Positions 19,762-28,374 of a DNA stretch of 64,000 bases are shown here, in pieces. Within the stretch, counting starts at the first letter, position 1; every line of letters begins with the position of its first letter. The notes beneath the pieces were generated by a model. It ran no database searches. It saw only the letters and a program-made list of their open reading frames with translations, and was not told the DNA's origin. The stretch spans positions 56,576 through 120,575 of the forward strand of contig CALIVT010000030.1 in assembly GCA_938048185.1 (NCBI GenBank), read 5' to 3'. Source of the stretch: an uncultured Arenicella sp. (GTDB lineage: Bacteria > Pseudomonadota > Gammaproteobacteria > Arenicellales > Arenicellaceae). Both the position numbers and the translations under genes were made by a program.

Positions 19762-20352
19762 ATGATGATCTACGTTCCCAATTTACTCACTTTGGCCCGC
19801 ATCGGTATGGTGCCGTGGCTAGTCGTGTTGCTGCAGAAACAACAGTTTATGTTATCTCTGTTGGTCTTCGTAGTGGCCGGAATCACTGACGCCTTAGATG
19901 GCTATATCGCCAAGCGCTTTAACTCCGAAACACACCTGGGCGCATTGCTTGACCCTATTGCGGATAAGAGCCTGCTGGTTTCTACTTATATTATGTTATC
20001 GGTGATGGAGGTAATTCCGTTTTGGCTAATGGTGACCGTGGTTTTTCGCGATATTATTATTGTCGGCGGTTATCTTTTGATGGTGCTGTTTTTTGGCTCG
20101 GTGAAGATGCAGCCGTTGATGATCAGCAAGATGAATACATTCTTCCAGCTCAGTTATGTCATTGTTGTGCTAGTGGCGCTGGCGTGGCAATTTGAACTGG
20201 CAGGACTGCAAACTATTTTTAACTATTTGGTTCTCTTAAGCAGTGTTATTAGCGGTTTGGTATACGTGTATATCTGGTCAGTGAAGGCGACAAACAATGC
20301 AACGGTTATGAGCGAAGCCGACGGTGGGCTGAATGATAACAAGGGCGAGTAA
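19762..20352 (+). CDS. CDP-alcohol phosphatidyltransferase family protein, PgsA-like
   Basis: A membrane enzyme of about 196 residues. The CDP-alcohol phosphotransferase motif is complete: DALDGYIAKRFNSETHLGALLDPIADK, matching DGxxAR(x)8GxxxDxxxD with lysine in place of the arginine. Several hydrophobic helices follow. It resembles the second PgsA-like enzyme found beside hda and purM in pseudomonads rather than the main PgsA beside uvrC, so the acceptor alcohol is uncertain. The ORF track starts at a TTG. The ATG-ATG at 19762 gives MMIYVPNLLTLARI and fits the family. Confidence 0.87.
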   Translation: MMIYVPNLLTLARIGMVPWLVVLLQKQQFMLSLLVFVVAGITDALDGYIAKRFNSETHLGALLDPIADKSLLVSTYIMLSVMEVIPFWLMVTVVFRDIIIVGGYLLMVLFFGSVKMQPLMISKMNTFFQLSYVIVVLVALAWQFELAGLQTIFNYLVLLSSVISGLVYVYIWSVKATNNATVMSEADGGLNDNKGE

Positions 20353-21045
20353 ATGAACGGGCAATTGGCCTTTCCGCTGTCTGGTGATGATAAAGCCAGC
20401 TTTGATAACTTTTGGGTAGGGCATAACGTCGAACTGGTTCGTGCCATCAAAGCGAGTGTGCAAACTTGTGAGCCCAATGTTGTTTACTTCTACGGCGCCC
20501 AGAGCAGTGGCAAAAGTCACCTACTTTTTGCCGCCATGCGGCTCGCCAAGCAAGAGATTATTAATACCAGCTATTTATCTCTGGCTGACGCCTATGTTAG
20601 CCCTGACATGTTATCGGCCGTCGATGTTAAGCACTTGGTTTGCATCGATAATGTCCAGGCTTGGGCTGGTGACAAAATTAAAGAGCGAGCATTATTTACC
20701 GTGTTCGAACAGATCAAACATGCGGGCGGGCAATTGATTGTAAGTGCCACGCAACCGCCTGATCGCGCTGGCTTTGCTATTCGAGATTTAGTGAGTCGCT
20801 TGTCCAGCGGTTTGATTTACCCGCTGATAGAACTTACTGACGAACAGCAATTTGACGTGATAAGAATGCGCGCCATGCACCGAGGTTTATCAATTTCTGA
20901 CGATGTGCTGCGCTATATATTGAACCGTTCGACTCGCAACACCAGTGAGCTGCTCGAAATATTAGACAAGATCGATCAGGCGTCTTTAGTCGAGAAGCGC
21001 AAGGTCACTATTCCGTTTTTACAGCAGATATTTGCTAGCGAATAA
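20353..21045 (+). CDS. hda: DnaA-related regulatory inactivator Hda
   Basis: A 230-residue single AAA+ module related to DnaA domain III, which with the beta clamp stimulates ATP hydrolysis on DnaA to prevent re-initiation. The N-terminus MNGQLAFPLSG holds the clamp-binding QLAFPL peptide. The Walker A region is FYGAQSSGKSHLL, the Walker B region LVCIDNVQAWAG, and sensor-2-like elements occupy the C-terminal helix region. The ATG follows directly after the TAA of the PgsA-like gene, implying translational coupling. Confidence 0.95.
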   Translation: MNGQLAFPLSGDDKASFDNFWVGHNVELVRAIKASVQTCEPNVVYFYGAQSSGKSHLLFAAMRLAKQEIINTSYLSLADAYVSPDMLSAVDVKHLVCIDNVQAWAGDKIKERALFTVFEQIKHAGGQLIVSATQPPDRAGFAIRDLVSRLSSGLIYPLIELTDEQQFDVIRMRAMHRGLSISDDVLRYILNRSTRNTSELLEILDKIDQASLVEKRKVTIPFLQQIFASE

Positions 21046-21063
21046 GGCGCGCTTCCCACGCAG

Positions 21064-21846
21064 TTACTTCAGGTCGGCTGGCTTCCCAGCAAAGCGTAAC
21101 TTTAGTCGCGCCATTTGCAAGTACAATTCAGCGATTAATCGTTGTCCAGTATATTCAAAGCCCGCGCTACCATTACGTATTAGCCCTTTGGCAAACAGTG
21201 TATAGGGCACTATCGCCAGGGGCGCGATACCCCAAACACGTAGACGATCTGGCCAAGACAATTTTTGCCAATTAGCCTTCGCCAGCTTTTGCGCTTCCTG
21301 CGCCGCGTATTTACGTTGCGACGCTAGCCAGCGTGGATAAGGCTTGCGGTCATCATGCTGCATTTTGTGTTCTAGCTTCAGCACCAAACCGTCTATTACC
21401 ACTCGTTGAGTGTGGCCGTCGCGTCGATAGTGCGCGTACGCCTTGCGATAAAGTGATGTCCTAGGAGGGTATAACGATCCGGTTAGGGGTTTGCCGTGAA
21501 TCAGGTACTCAAAGCTCACTTCGAAACCCTTTACATCTTTATCCGGTGCGAGATTGGCAAGTTCCTTCTGCAGTTCGTTACTAACGACGTAGTCCGCATC
21601 CATCGCTAACACCCAGTCAGTATTGATATCTTGAGTTAAGCCGAAATTACTTTGATCAGTCGGGCCGAGATATTTGTTTTGAACGACTCTGACGTTGCTA
21701 AATGACTCGCAAATTGGCAATGTCTGATCATCACTAAAGCTATCAATAACGAGCACCTCAGTTGCCCATGACACTGCCGCTAAGGTTCGCCTAATATTAG
21801 CGGCCTCGTTATACGTGTGAATAATCGGGGTGATTTGGTCTAGCAT
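21064..21846 (-). CDS. Family 2 glycosyltransferase, KdtX/WaaE-like LPS core transferase
   Basis: A 260-residue GT-A glycosyltransferase with ITPIIHTYNEAANIRRTL and the nucleotide-sugar region VLVIDSFSDDQT, then LAMDADYVVSNELQKEL holding the DxD-like motif. The following GSLYPPRTSLYRKAYAHYRRDGHTQ is typical of WaaE/KdtX-type enzymes that add a sugar to the LPS inner core. The C-terminus is basic with amphipathic helices for membrane association. It ends 18 bp from the convergent hda and lies 30 bp after the Maf gene, so the two minus-strand genes may share a transcript. Confidence 0.85.
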   Translation of the reverse strand: MLDQITPIIHTYNEAANIRRTLAAVSWATEVLVIDSFSDDQTLPICESFSNVRVVQNKYLGPTDQSNFGLTQDINTDWVLAMDADYVVSNELQKELANLAPDKDVKGFEVSFEYLIHGKPLTGSLYPPRTSLYRKAYAHYRRDGHTQRVVIDGLVLKLEHKMQHDDRKPYPRWLASQRKYAAQEAQKLAKANWQKLSWPDRLRVWGIAPLAIVPYTLFAKGLIRNGSAGFEYTGQRLIAELYLQMARLKLRFAGKPADLK

Positions 21847-21876
21847 TTACGTGTCACGCCTCTGCTCCGCTGCCGT

Positions 21877-22464
21877 CTAGGCGTACAGGTCGAAACCCTC
21901 GCGCTCTAGCATTGCGACTAATCGGATAAGCGGTAGCCCAATCAGAGCGTTGGGGTCTTCGCCATCGAACCGTTCAAACAGTGCTACTCCTAAGCCTTCC
22001 GAGCGCACGCTGCCCGCGCAATTATAAGGTTGCTCTTTGCGTAGATAAGCCTCGATCACCTCGTCACTTAACACTTTGAAATGGACCGTGAACGGTACTA
22101 TTTCAGACTGTACTCTGCCGGTTTGAGAATTGACTAACGAGAGGCCGGTGAACAATTCGATCTTTTTGCCTGACGCGGTTTTAAGTTGTTCAACGGCGCG
22201 CTCGTGGGTGTGGGGTTTGCCGACGATCTCATCTCCGTGCAAGGCGACTTGGTCTGACCCAATGATTAAACTGTTTGGGTGAATTTTTGCAACTTCCTGC
22301 GCTTTCGCGATCGCTAGGCGTTCAACCAACTGCGTGGGTGTTTCGCCTATAAGCGGGGATTCATCTATGTCTGGGTTGGCGGTGCTAAACGGCACCATCA
22401 ATCGTTCGAGTAGCATTTTTCTGAAGGGCGAGGACGAACCAAGAACCAGTGGCGGATTGGGCAT
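21877..22464 (-). CDS. yceF: Maf-like nucleotide pyrophosphatase, YceF type
   Basis: A 195-residue Maf protein with LVLGSSSPFRKMLLERL near the start, ESPLIGETPTQLVERLAIAKA, the metal-binding LIIGSDQVALHGDEIVGKPHT, and EGLGVALFERFDGEDPNALIGLPL. The S-S-P-F-R-K N-terminal signature places it with YceF, which hydrolyses 7-methyl-GTP, rather than with the dTTP/UTP-specific YhdE. YceF is usually followed by yceD and rpmF, but here it is divergent from a dehydrogenase gene with no yceD nearby. Confidence 0.9.
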   Translation of the reverse strand: MPNPPLVLGSSSPFRKMLLERLMVPFSTANPDIDESPLIGETPTQLVERLAIAKAQEVAKIHPNSLIIGSDQVALHGDEIVGKPHTHERAVEQLKTASGKKIELFTGLSLVNSQTGRVQSEIVPFTVHFKVLSDEVIEAYLRKEQPYNCAGSVRSEGLGVALFERFDGEDPNALIGLPLIRLVAMLEREGFDLYA

Positions 22465-22780
22465 TAGCGTATCGTTATTTAGTTAAAATGAGCTGCGTAC
22501 AATTATGCGATAATAAACTTATCGATGCACTCATTGACGAATGACGCCAAGTCACTGTTAAGGTCCGATGGTAAGTTTATTGTTGATGGCTATGATTTAC
22601 TTGCTCGTGACTGCGTTTTTTTTACGCGTCCCAGATGTTAAGCGAGCTTTCTGGCACGAATAATATCTATTGGTTTTCGGTATCGTTCTTGTTATCGAAA
22701 ATGAATTTAATTATATGATAAATATGATATGTTCGCTTTTTACTGTCTTTTAATAAGTGATTTCAGAAACTGTTTCCTCT
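22465..22780. promoter_or_regulatory. Divergent yceF/galactose-dehydrogenase intergenic region
   Basis: About 310 bp without a supported ORF. It is AT-rich near the plus-strand gene (TTATATGATAAATATGATATG at about 22710-22730), which could supply a -10 element, but no convincing -35 was found. No yceD/rpmF remnant was recognised. Confidence 0.35.
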
Positions 22781-23719
22781 ATGTCTAGTTCACCAATCAA
22801 ACTCGCAATCGTTGGCGTAGGAAAGATCGTTCGCGATCAACACTTGCCCTCCATCGCTAGCAACCCTTGTTTCTCATTGGAGGCAACAGCCAGTCGTAAT
22901 GCATCGGTCGATGGTGTGGCTGCATTTAAGGATATTGAATCGATGTTGGATGAGTGTGCGCTTGACGCCGTGGCGCTTTGCATGCCGCCGCAGTACCGTT
23001 TCACGGCCGCAAAGCTGGCGTTAGAGAGTGGCAAGCACGTTTTGCTTGAGAAGCCACCCGGCGCCACCGTATCGGAGGTAGAGCGTTTACACGCGCTTGC
23101 CACTGAGCATCAAGTTTCCTTGTACACCACTTGGCATTCGCGCTACGGTGCCGCAGTAGCGACTGCCAAGGCGATGTTGGCTGACCTAGAGTTGCAGTCG
23201 GTAGCGCTCAGTTGGAAAGAGGATGTAAGGAAATGGCATCCTGGTCAGGAGTGGATTTGGCAAGCCGGAGGCCTAGGGGTATTTGACCCTGGCGTTAACG
23301 GCATTTCGATTCTTACCGAATGCTTGTTGCAGCAGGCGTTCGTGAGCAAAGCCGATCTTTCGTTTCCCGAAAATAGAGCCGCGCCCATCGCTGCCAGAGT
23401 TATCTTCAAAACCTGCGATGGTATTGAAATCGATGGCGACTTTGATTGGCGACAGCAAGATGGCGAAGCTTGGAACATAGATTTCACTACCGATAAAGGG
23501 GTTATGCAAATTCGCGATGGTGGCGCGGCGCTCCGATTTAATGGCGAGGAGGTGTCGGTACCTGGGCATACAGAGCACGGTGAATATCACGCTATTTATC
23601 AGCGTTTCGCCGAGATTATTGAGCTCGGTATATCCGATGTTGATTTACGGCCATTGAAGTTGGTAGCAGACGCCTTTTTGCTAGCGCAGCGCCACAGTAC
23701 CGAGGCGTTTTATGAGTAG
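22781..23719 (+). CDS. D-galactose 1-dehydrogenase-like Gfo/Idh/MocA oxidoreductase
   Basis: A two-domain Gfo/Idh/MocA oxidoreductase, about 312 residues. The N-terminal Rossmann domain reads KLAIVGVGKIVRDQHLPSI, with the EKPP motif in HVLLEKPPGATVSEVE. The C-terminal half contains TWHSRYGAAV and SWKEDVRKWHPGQEWIWQAG, a block I recall as diagnostic of galactose (also arabinose) 1-dehydrogenases of the De Ley-Doudoroff type pathway. It would oxidise D-galactose to the lactone with NAD(P). The track starts at GTG 22757. The ATG at 22781 (MSSSPIKLAIVG) is preferred, though neither start has a clear ribosome binding site. Confidence 0.82.
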   Translation: MSSSPIKLAIVGVGKIVRDQHLPSIASNPCFSLEATASRNASVDGVAAFKDIESMLDECALDAVALCMPPQYRFTAAKLALESGKHVLLEKPPGATVSEVERLHALATEHQVSLYTTWHSRYGAAVATAKAMLADLELQSVALSWKEDVRKWHPGQEWIWQAGGLGVFDPGVNGISILTECLLQQAFVSKADLSFPENRAAPIAARVIFKTCDGIEIDGDFDWRQQDGEAWNIDFTTDKGVMQIRDGGAALRFNGEEVSVPGHTEHGEYHAIYQRFAEIIELGISDVDLRPLKLVADAFLLAQRHSTEAFYE

Positions 23720-23802
23720 CGGCTTGAGTCGGTCAGCGCCTCTTTTCGATCAACTGCTTTACTGTTCTGCGCGTCACTCACACGGTTTCCACGTCGGGCT
23801 TT

Positions 23803-24699
23803 ATGTCGGCGAGTTCTGACAATCAAGATTGCATTGATGTGTTCATCGATGCTATGTGGCTGGAATCTGGTCTGGCCAAAAACACCTTGAGCGCCTACCG
23901 CTCGGACTTGAATCAGCTTGCGAAGTTTATTGGTAGCACGGACCTGCTAAATGTTCAGCAAGCCGACGTTCAGAAATTCTTAGCGCTGTTGATGGCACAG
24001 GGCAGTAAAGGTAGCAGCAGTGCACGGGTCTTATCGACTTTACGCCGCTTCTATCGCTATCAAATTCGAGAGAACCGAATAGCTAAAGATCCCTGTGCGC
24101 AAGTGTTATCGCCAAAACAGGGGCGGCCACTTCCTAAGACGATGAGTGAGCAACAAGTCGACGACCTGTTGTCTGCGCCAAACACTGAGACCGCGTTAGG
24201 CTTGCGTGATCGAGCCATGCTTGAAACGCTGTATGCGACTGGCTTACGAGTCAGCGAATTGGTGGGCCTTACTTTGCTGGAAATCAGCTTGGATGTCGGG
24301 GTGGTTCGAATTGTGGGCAAGGGCAGTAAAGAGCGGTTGGTACCGCTAGGTGAGCAGGCAGTCGACTGGTTGCAACGTTATTTGATGTCTGGGCGGTCAG
24401 CACTATTAAGGGAGCGTCAATGTGACGCACTGTTTGTTACTGCGCGCGCCGCCGGTATGACGCGTCAAGCGTTTTGGCACATTATTAGAAAATACGCTTT
24501 GTTGGCAGGTATTGAGCAAGGCTTATCGCCCCACACCTTGCGCCACGCCTTTGCGACCCATTTGATTAATCATGGCGCCGATTTGAGGTCGGTGCAAATG
24601 CTGCTTGGCCACGCAGACCTATCGACTACTCAAATTTATACCCACATCGCCAGAGAACGTTTGCAGCTATTGCATGGGCAGCACCATCCGCGGGGCTAA
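23803..24699 (+). CDS. xerD: Tyrosine recombinase XerD
   Basis: A 298-residue site-specific recombinase that with XerC resolves chromosome dimers at dif under FtsK control. The N-terminal SAM-like domain reads DVFIDAMWLESGLAKNTLSAYRSDL. The catalytic residues are visible: Arg in ATGLRVSELVGL, Lys in VGKGSKERLVPL, His-x-x-Arg in SPHTLRHAFATHL, His in LLGHADLSTTQIYTHI and the Tyr in the same stretch. Length and motifs fit XerD rather than an integrase, and no phage genes are adjacent. Confidence 0.95.
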   Translation: MSASSDNQDCIDVFIDAMWLESGLAKNTLSAYRSDLNQLAKFIGSTDLLNVQQADVQKFLALLMAQGSKGSSSARVLSTLRRFYRYQIRENRIAKDPCAQVLSPKQGRPLPKTMSEQQVDDLLSAPNTETALGLRDRAMLETLYATGLRVSELVGLTLLEISLDVGVVRIVGKGSKERLVPLGEQAVDWLQRYLMSGRSALLRERQCDALFVTARAAGMTRQAFWHIIRKYALLAGIEQGLSPHTLRHAFATHLINHGADLRSVQMLLGHADLSTTQIYTHIARERLQLLHGQHHPRG

Positions 24700-25332
24700 A
24701 AAAGCGCTAAAAAAGACTGGTAACTAGCGCCTAACTTGTGCAAAATGCCGGTAGGAAACAAGTTCTAACCACATTTATCTTGCTTGTGATTTTTCAATCT
24801 TAGCTTTTTTGATTTTTACCCTGAGTTGTTGCTATTTAGAGTAGCTTGTAGAGATAGTTAAAGTAGCTGGTAGAGATAGCCAGTTAAACGTCGATTCGGT
24901 CATGTGAAGGCTTGAATTTACGTTGACTATTTAGATTGTTTATCTAAATAGTCGCAAATGCGGGTAAAAGTAGAGACATTGCGATTAATAAGCCCCCACT
25001 CGTGCAGCGCGCTAAAGATGACTACACGAGCTTTAATTAGAACGAAATACGAAATACGAAATACGAAATTTAGCCATTGCTAAGAAAGGTAAATGCGTAA
25101 GAGCCGCGCATGACTCACTCGTTATGAACAACGAGTGAGCTGTTGAAACGCTCAGGTTTGCAAAACAAGCTGAAGCCTCTAACTCTTTAAGCCTATTTGA
25201 AAGCTTATTTGATTAAAATCACCACTTGGACAATCCATTACTTGGACTAAGAAAACTTACAATAGAAAAACGATCGCCCGCGCTTATCACGCCTGCGAAC
25301 ACGTTACGCTTCCCACTGAAGAAGAGATTCCT
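24700..25332. other. Gene-free 630-bp xerD-pcnB region with strong hairpins and a heptamer repeat
   Basis: No supported ORF. Structures seen: GACTATTTAGAT (24925-24936) pairs perfectly with ATCTAAATAGTC (24942-24953) around TGTTT. CTCACTCGTT (25114-25123) pairs with AACGAGTGAG (25130-25139). CTCGTG/CACGAG form a 6-bp pair near 25000-25030. ACGAAAT occurs four times in tandem at 25042-25069. A degenerate 22/26-bp duplication GTAGCTTGTAGAGATAG lies at 24841-24888. None of the stems is followed by a T-run, so they are not ordinary terminators. A small RNA or a pcnB leader is possible. Confidence 0.6.
25042..25069 (+). repeat. Four tandem ACGAAAT heptamers
   Basis: Four exact copies of ACGAAAT, about 260 bp upstream of pcnB. 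A 7-bp unit is prone to slippage, so copy number may vary between strains. Confidence 0.9.
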
Positions 25333-27144
25333 TTGATACATATAAATAAACAAATTATTCCCGCGTCTGATGCCGGTGTCAGCATTGAAGATATCAGTAA
25401 TAAAGCCCTAGATGTCGTCGCTAAGCTGCAAGAAGCGGGCTATCAGGCGTACTTAGTCGGCGGTTGCGTACGTGACTTGATCATCGGCACCAAACCAAAA
25501 GATTTTGATGTGTCGACCGACGCTACGCCCGAGCAAATTAAGCATACGTTTGGTCGCAACGCTCGTATCATCGGTCGTAGATTCAAGTTAGTGCACGTAC
25601 GTTTTGGCTATGAAGTAATAGAAGTCGCTACGTTTCGCGCTGACGCGAATGATCGCGATCGAGTTGGCCGTAATGAAATGAGCGAAGGCGACCAAGGCCA
25701 ATTGCTTAGAGACAATGTGTACGGAAGTATCGAAGAAGACGTCGTGCGACGAGATTTTACGGTCAACGCAATGTACTTTGATAGTGTGAAGGGCGAAATT
25801 ATCGACTTCATGAACGGCGTCGAAGACGTTAAAGCCGGTAAATTGAAAAGCATTGGTGAGCCAGAACTGCGATTTACCGAAGACCCTGTGCGCATGCTCA
25901 GGGTTATTCGCTTTGCTGGAAAACTAGGTTTTGAAATGGAGCCTGAAGCGCTGACCATGATCGAAGATCAAGGCAAGTTGCTGTCGCACGTCTCCAACGC
26001 TCGTTTATTCGAAGAAGTGTTGAAGCTATTCCATGGCGGCGCTGCGTATGAGACTTATTTGTTGTTGCGCAAATATGGTTTGTTCAAATATCTTTTTCCG
26101 TTCACCGATCAAATCGCCATTGACGGCGTCGAAGGTTTACCCGAACGCGCCCTGCAAAATACCGATAAACGAGTGCGTCAAGGCAAGCCTGTAATCCCAG
26201 CGTTTCTATTCGCTTGCATGATGTGGGACCCGGTAAAAGCGGATGCTCAAGTCTTGATGGACGATGGCGCTAACGAGTCGCACGCTTGGCGTGTGGCAAT
26301 GAATGATGGCTTGCGTGATCAGAATCAGTATGTAGCGGTGCCACGGCGCTTAGCCGACATTATCTTAGACATTTGGAATATCCACTTTCGTCTTATTAAG
26401 CGCAATCCGCGCATGGTGAAAGCGTGCTTAAACAATCGTCGATTTCGTGCTGCGTATGACTTTTTATTACTGCGCACTATGGTGCACGAGGTAGATGAAG
26501 AAATTGGTCAATGGTGGACTGAAATTCAAGAAGTGGAGCCGGCTGAGCGTGACGAAATGATCGCCGAAATCAGTAAAACCTATAAAAAGGAACGCCAACC
26601 GCAAAAAAACAGCGGCGAGCCAGATGGCAATAGCGTGAACTACAATTCGCCGAACTATGACGATAATTTCGGCAATACGTACAGCAATGACAATTTCACC
26701 ACCCCTCAAACGCAGGCTCGTAAGGGCGGTGGTGGCCGTAAAAAACAATCGAAGAAAGTTGGCCCTGCGAAAGGCGGCACTCAGCAACGCGGGCGCCGAG
26801 GTAAACCAAACCACGCTAATGGCGCTGGCAATGGCAATGGCGCAGCCGGAAATTCTGAACAGAATCAAAATGCTGGCCGTAAAGGGCGGCCGGGTAAAAA
26901 GCGCTCGAGTAAAAAACGTACTAATAATGCTGGGCCAAACGGCGGCCGTCAACGTCGCGGTGGGCCAGCGAATCGTCAAAACAGTCGGGGCCGTGCAGCG
27001 CCAAGTGATGCGCGCTATCAAGAAGCACGCCCGGCCGATGAGTTTGGCGTAACCTCATCAGGCAGCAACAAAAAGGTAAAGGTTAGGCATAAGCGCCGAG
27101 TTGTTGGACCGAGTGATAGCAGCGACGAAAAACCGATTTTCTAA
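25333..27144 (+). CDS. pcnB: Poly(A) polymerase I PcnB with long low-complexity tail
   Basis: A 603-residue poly(A) polymerase, which adds 3' tails that speed RNA decay. The nucleotidyltransferase head has YLVGGCVRDLIIG and DFDVSTDATPEQIKHTFGR with the metal-binding aspartates, followed by RRDFTVNAMYFD and RFTEDPVRMLRVIRFAGKLGF. The C-terminal 160 residues are Gly/Asn/Lys/Arg-rich and probably disordered, making it much longer than E. coli PcnB. No ATG or GTG precedes the active site, so the TTG at 25333, six bases after GAAGAAGAG, is the likely start. FolK follows 33 bp downstream. Confidence 0.95.
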   Translation: MIHINKQIIPASDAGVSIEDISNKALDVVAKLQEAGYQAYLVGGCVRDLIIGTKPKDFDVSTDATPEQIKHTFGRNARIIGRRFKLVHVRFGYEVIEVATFRADANDRDRVGRNEMSEGDQGQLLRDNVYGSIEEDVVRRDFTVNAMYFDSVKGEIIDFMNGVEDVKAGKLKSIGEPELRFTEDPVRMLRVIRFAGKLGFEMEPEALTMIEDQGKLLSHVSNARLFEEVLKLFHGGAAYETYLLLRKYGLFKYLFPFTDQIAIDGVEGLPERALQNTDKRVRQGKPVIPAFLFACMMWDPVKADAQVLMDDGANESHAWRVAMNDGLRDQNQYVAVPRRLADIILDIWNIHFRLIKRNPRMVKACLNNRRFRAAYDFLLLRTMVHEVDEEIGQWWTEIQEVEPAERDEMIAEISKTYKKERQPQKNSGEPDGNSVNYNSPNYDDNFGNTYSNDNFTTPQTQARKGGGGRKKQSKKVGPAKGGTQQRGRRGKPNHANGAGNGNGAAGNSEQNQNAGRKGRPGKKRSSKKRTNNAGPNGGRQRRGGPANRQNSRGRAAPSDARYQEARPADEFGVTSSGSNKKVKVRHKRRVVGPSDSSDEKPIF

Positions 27145-27177
27145 ATCGGCTTAAGCGCGCGAGTTAACAACACACTC

Positions 27178-27666
27178 ATGTCAAACCTCAGCACGGCCTA
27201 TTTAGGTCTGGGCGCAAATCTTGGCGACCCTGTTCAGCAGCTAATCGATGCTCGCACAGAAATCTACAGCCTTCCTGGCAGCTTAGGCGGCCGGTGCTCT
27301 AGCTTTTATCTGTCTTCGCCGGTTGGGTACGACGCGCAACCGGACTTCATAAACTGTGTGATCGAGCTATCGACGCAGTTAACTGCGATCGAGTTGTTGG
27401 ACGCGCTACAGGCAATTGAGCTGCGCCTGGGGCGCCAGCGTGTCGCGACTAACCAGAACGCGCCCAGGCTGATCGATATTGACCTGCTATTATTTGGCAA
27501 CGACGTGATAGCGAGTGAGCGTTTATGTGTGCCGCATCCGCGCATGCATTTACGGGCCTTTGTATTAGAGCCGCTTCTAGAATTGACGGAACTCTCACAG
27601 TATCGAGCCGCATTGAACGACGGTGAGTTCTCTGGTCAGTTGCTGCACCGTTTGAGAATTGGCTAA
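27178..27666 (+). CDS. folK: HPPK, 6-hydroxymethyl-dihydropterin pyrophosphokinase FolK
   Basis: A 162-residue folate-pathway enzyme transferring pyrophosphate from ATP to 6-hydroxymethyl-7,8-dihydropterin. Motifs: AYLGLGANLGDPVQQLIDA at the N-terminus, FINCVIELST, LEIRLGRQR-like AIELRLGRQRVATNQNAPRLIDIDLLLFG carrying the metal-binding DIDLLL, and VPHPRMHLRAFVLEPL. The pcnB-folK order is widespread in gammaproteobacteria. The stop codon abuts the ATG of the next gene. Confidence 0.96.
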   Translation: MSNLSTAYLGLGANLGDPVQQLIDARTEIYSLPGSLGGRCSSFYLSSPVGYDAQPDFINCVIELSTQLTAIELLDALQAIELRLGRQRVATNQNAPRLIDIDLLLFGNDVIASERLCVPHPRMHLRAFVLEPLLELTELSQYRAALNDGEFSGQLLHRLRIG

Positions 27667-28290
27667 ATGGCTCAGTATTTTCATATTCACGCGCAAAACC
27701 CGCAACTTCGCTTGATTCAGCAAGCGGCCGAAATTGTGCGTGGCGGCGGCTTGGTGGCGTATCCGACCGATTCAAGTTATGCACTGGGTTGCCATTTAGA
27801 CGATAAGCGTGCGGTCGATAGGATTCGGCGAATCCGTAAACTCGATCGGCACCATAATTTCACGTTGATGGCGCATGATCTAAAGCAAATTGCCCAATTT
27901 GCAAAGATAGACAATGAGCAATACCGCTTGATTAAGGCGCTTACACCGGGCCCGTATACTTTTGTCTTGGCGGCTAAACGCCTGGTGCCGAACCGACTAG
28001 TGCATCCGAAAAAGCGTACTATTGGCATTCGAATCCCTGACAACGCAATTGTTCACGCGCTGTTAATGGAGCTTGGTGAGCCTATCATGAGTTCCAGCTT
28101 AATATTGCCTGAGGCGGATCTGGCTATGGCCGACCCTGACGAAATTCGTGAGCGACTGGAACATGAAATCGACCTCGTGATTGACGGGGGTATTGGCACC
28201 TTAGAGCCATCTACCGTGATAGATTGGCATCAAGCCGAGCTGCGAGTATTGCGCGAAGGGGCCGGTGATATTGCCTTTTTGCAATCGTAA
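27667..28290 (+). CDS. Sua5/YciO/YrdC-family protein, YciO-like
   Basis: A 207-residue YrdC-fold protein of the YciO branch: AAEIVRGGGLVAYPTDSSYALGCH, IRRIRKLDRHHNFTLM, LTPGPYTFVLAAKR, then KKRTIGIRIPDNAIVHALL. YrdC/Sua5 proteins make threonylcarbamoyl-AMP for tRNA t6A. YciO proteins share the fold but their physiological role is less clear. It begins directly after the folK TAA, so expression is coupled to pcnB-folK. Confidence 0.88.
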   Translation: MAQYFHIHAQNPQLRLIQQAAEIVRGGGLVAYPTDSSYALGCHLDDKRAVDRIRRIRKLDRHHNFTLMAHDLKQIAQFAKIDNEQYRLIKALTPGPYTFVLAAKRLVPNRLVHPKKRTIGIRIPDNAIVHALLMELGEPIMSSSLILPEADLAMADPDEIRERLEHEIDLVIDGGIGTLEPSTVIDWHQAELRVLREGAGDIAFLQS

Positions 28291-28374
28291 AGGCAGTGCC
28301 ACACCCTGCTAAACACTAGTGTTAATCCGCCCATAAATGTACACTTTAACTTTATACGCACGGCTACTATTTGA

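Noticed and set aside
23803-24699. Phage or genomic-island integrase
   Set aside because: Length and motifs are those of XerD, and the flanking genes are housekeeping with no att-like repeats or phage genes.
26467-27021. 184-aa minus-strand ORF opposite pcnB
   Set aside because: Shadow of the low-complexity pcnB tail; hydrophobic composition comes from the antisense of Gly/Lys/Asn codons.
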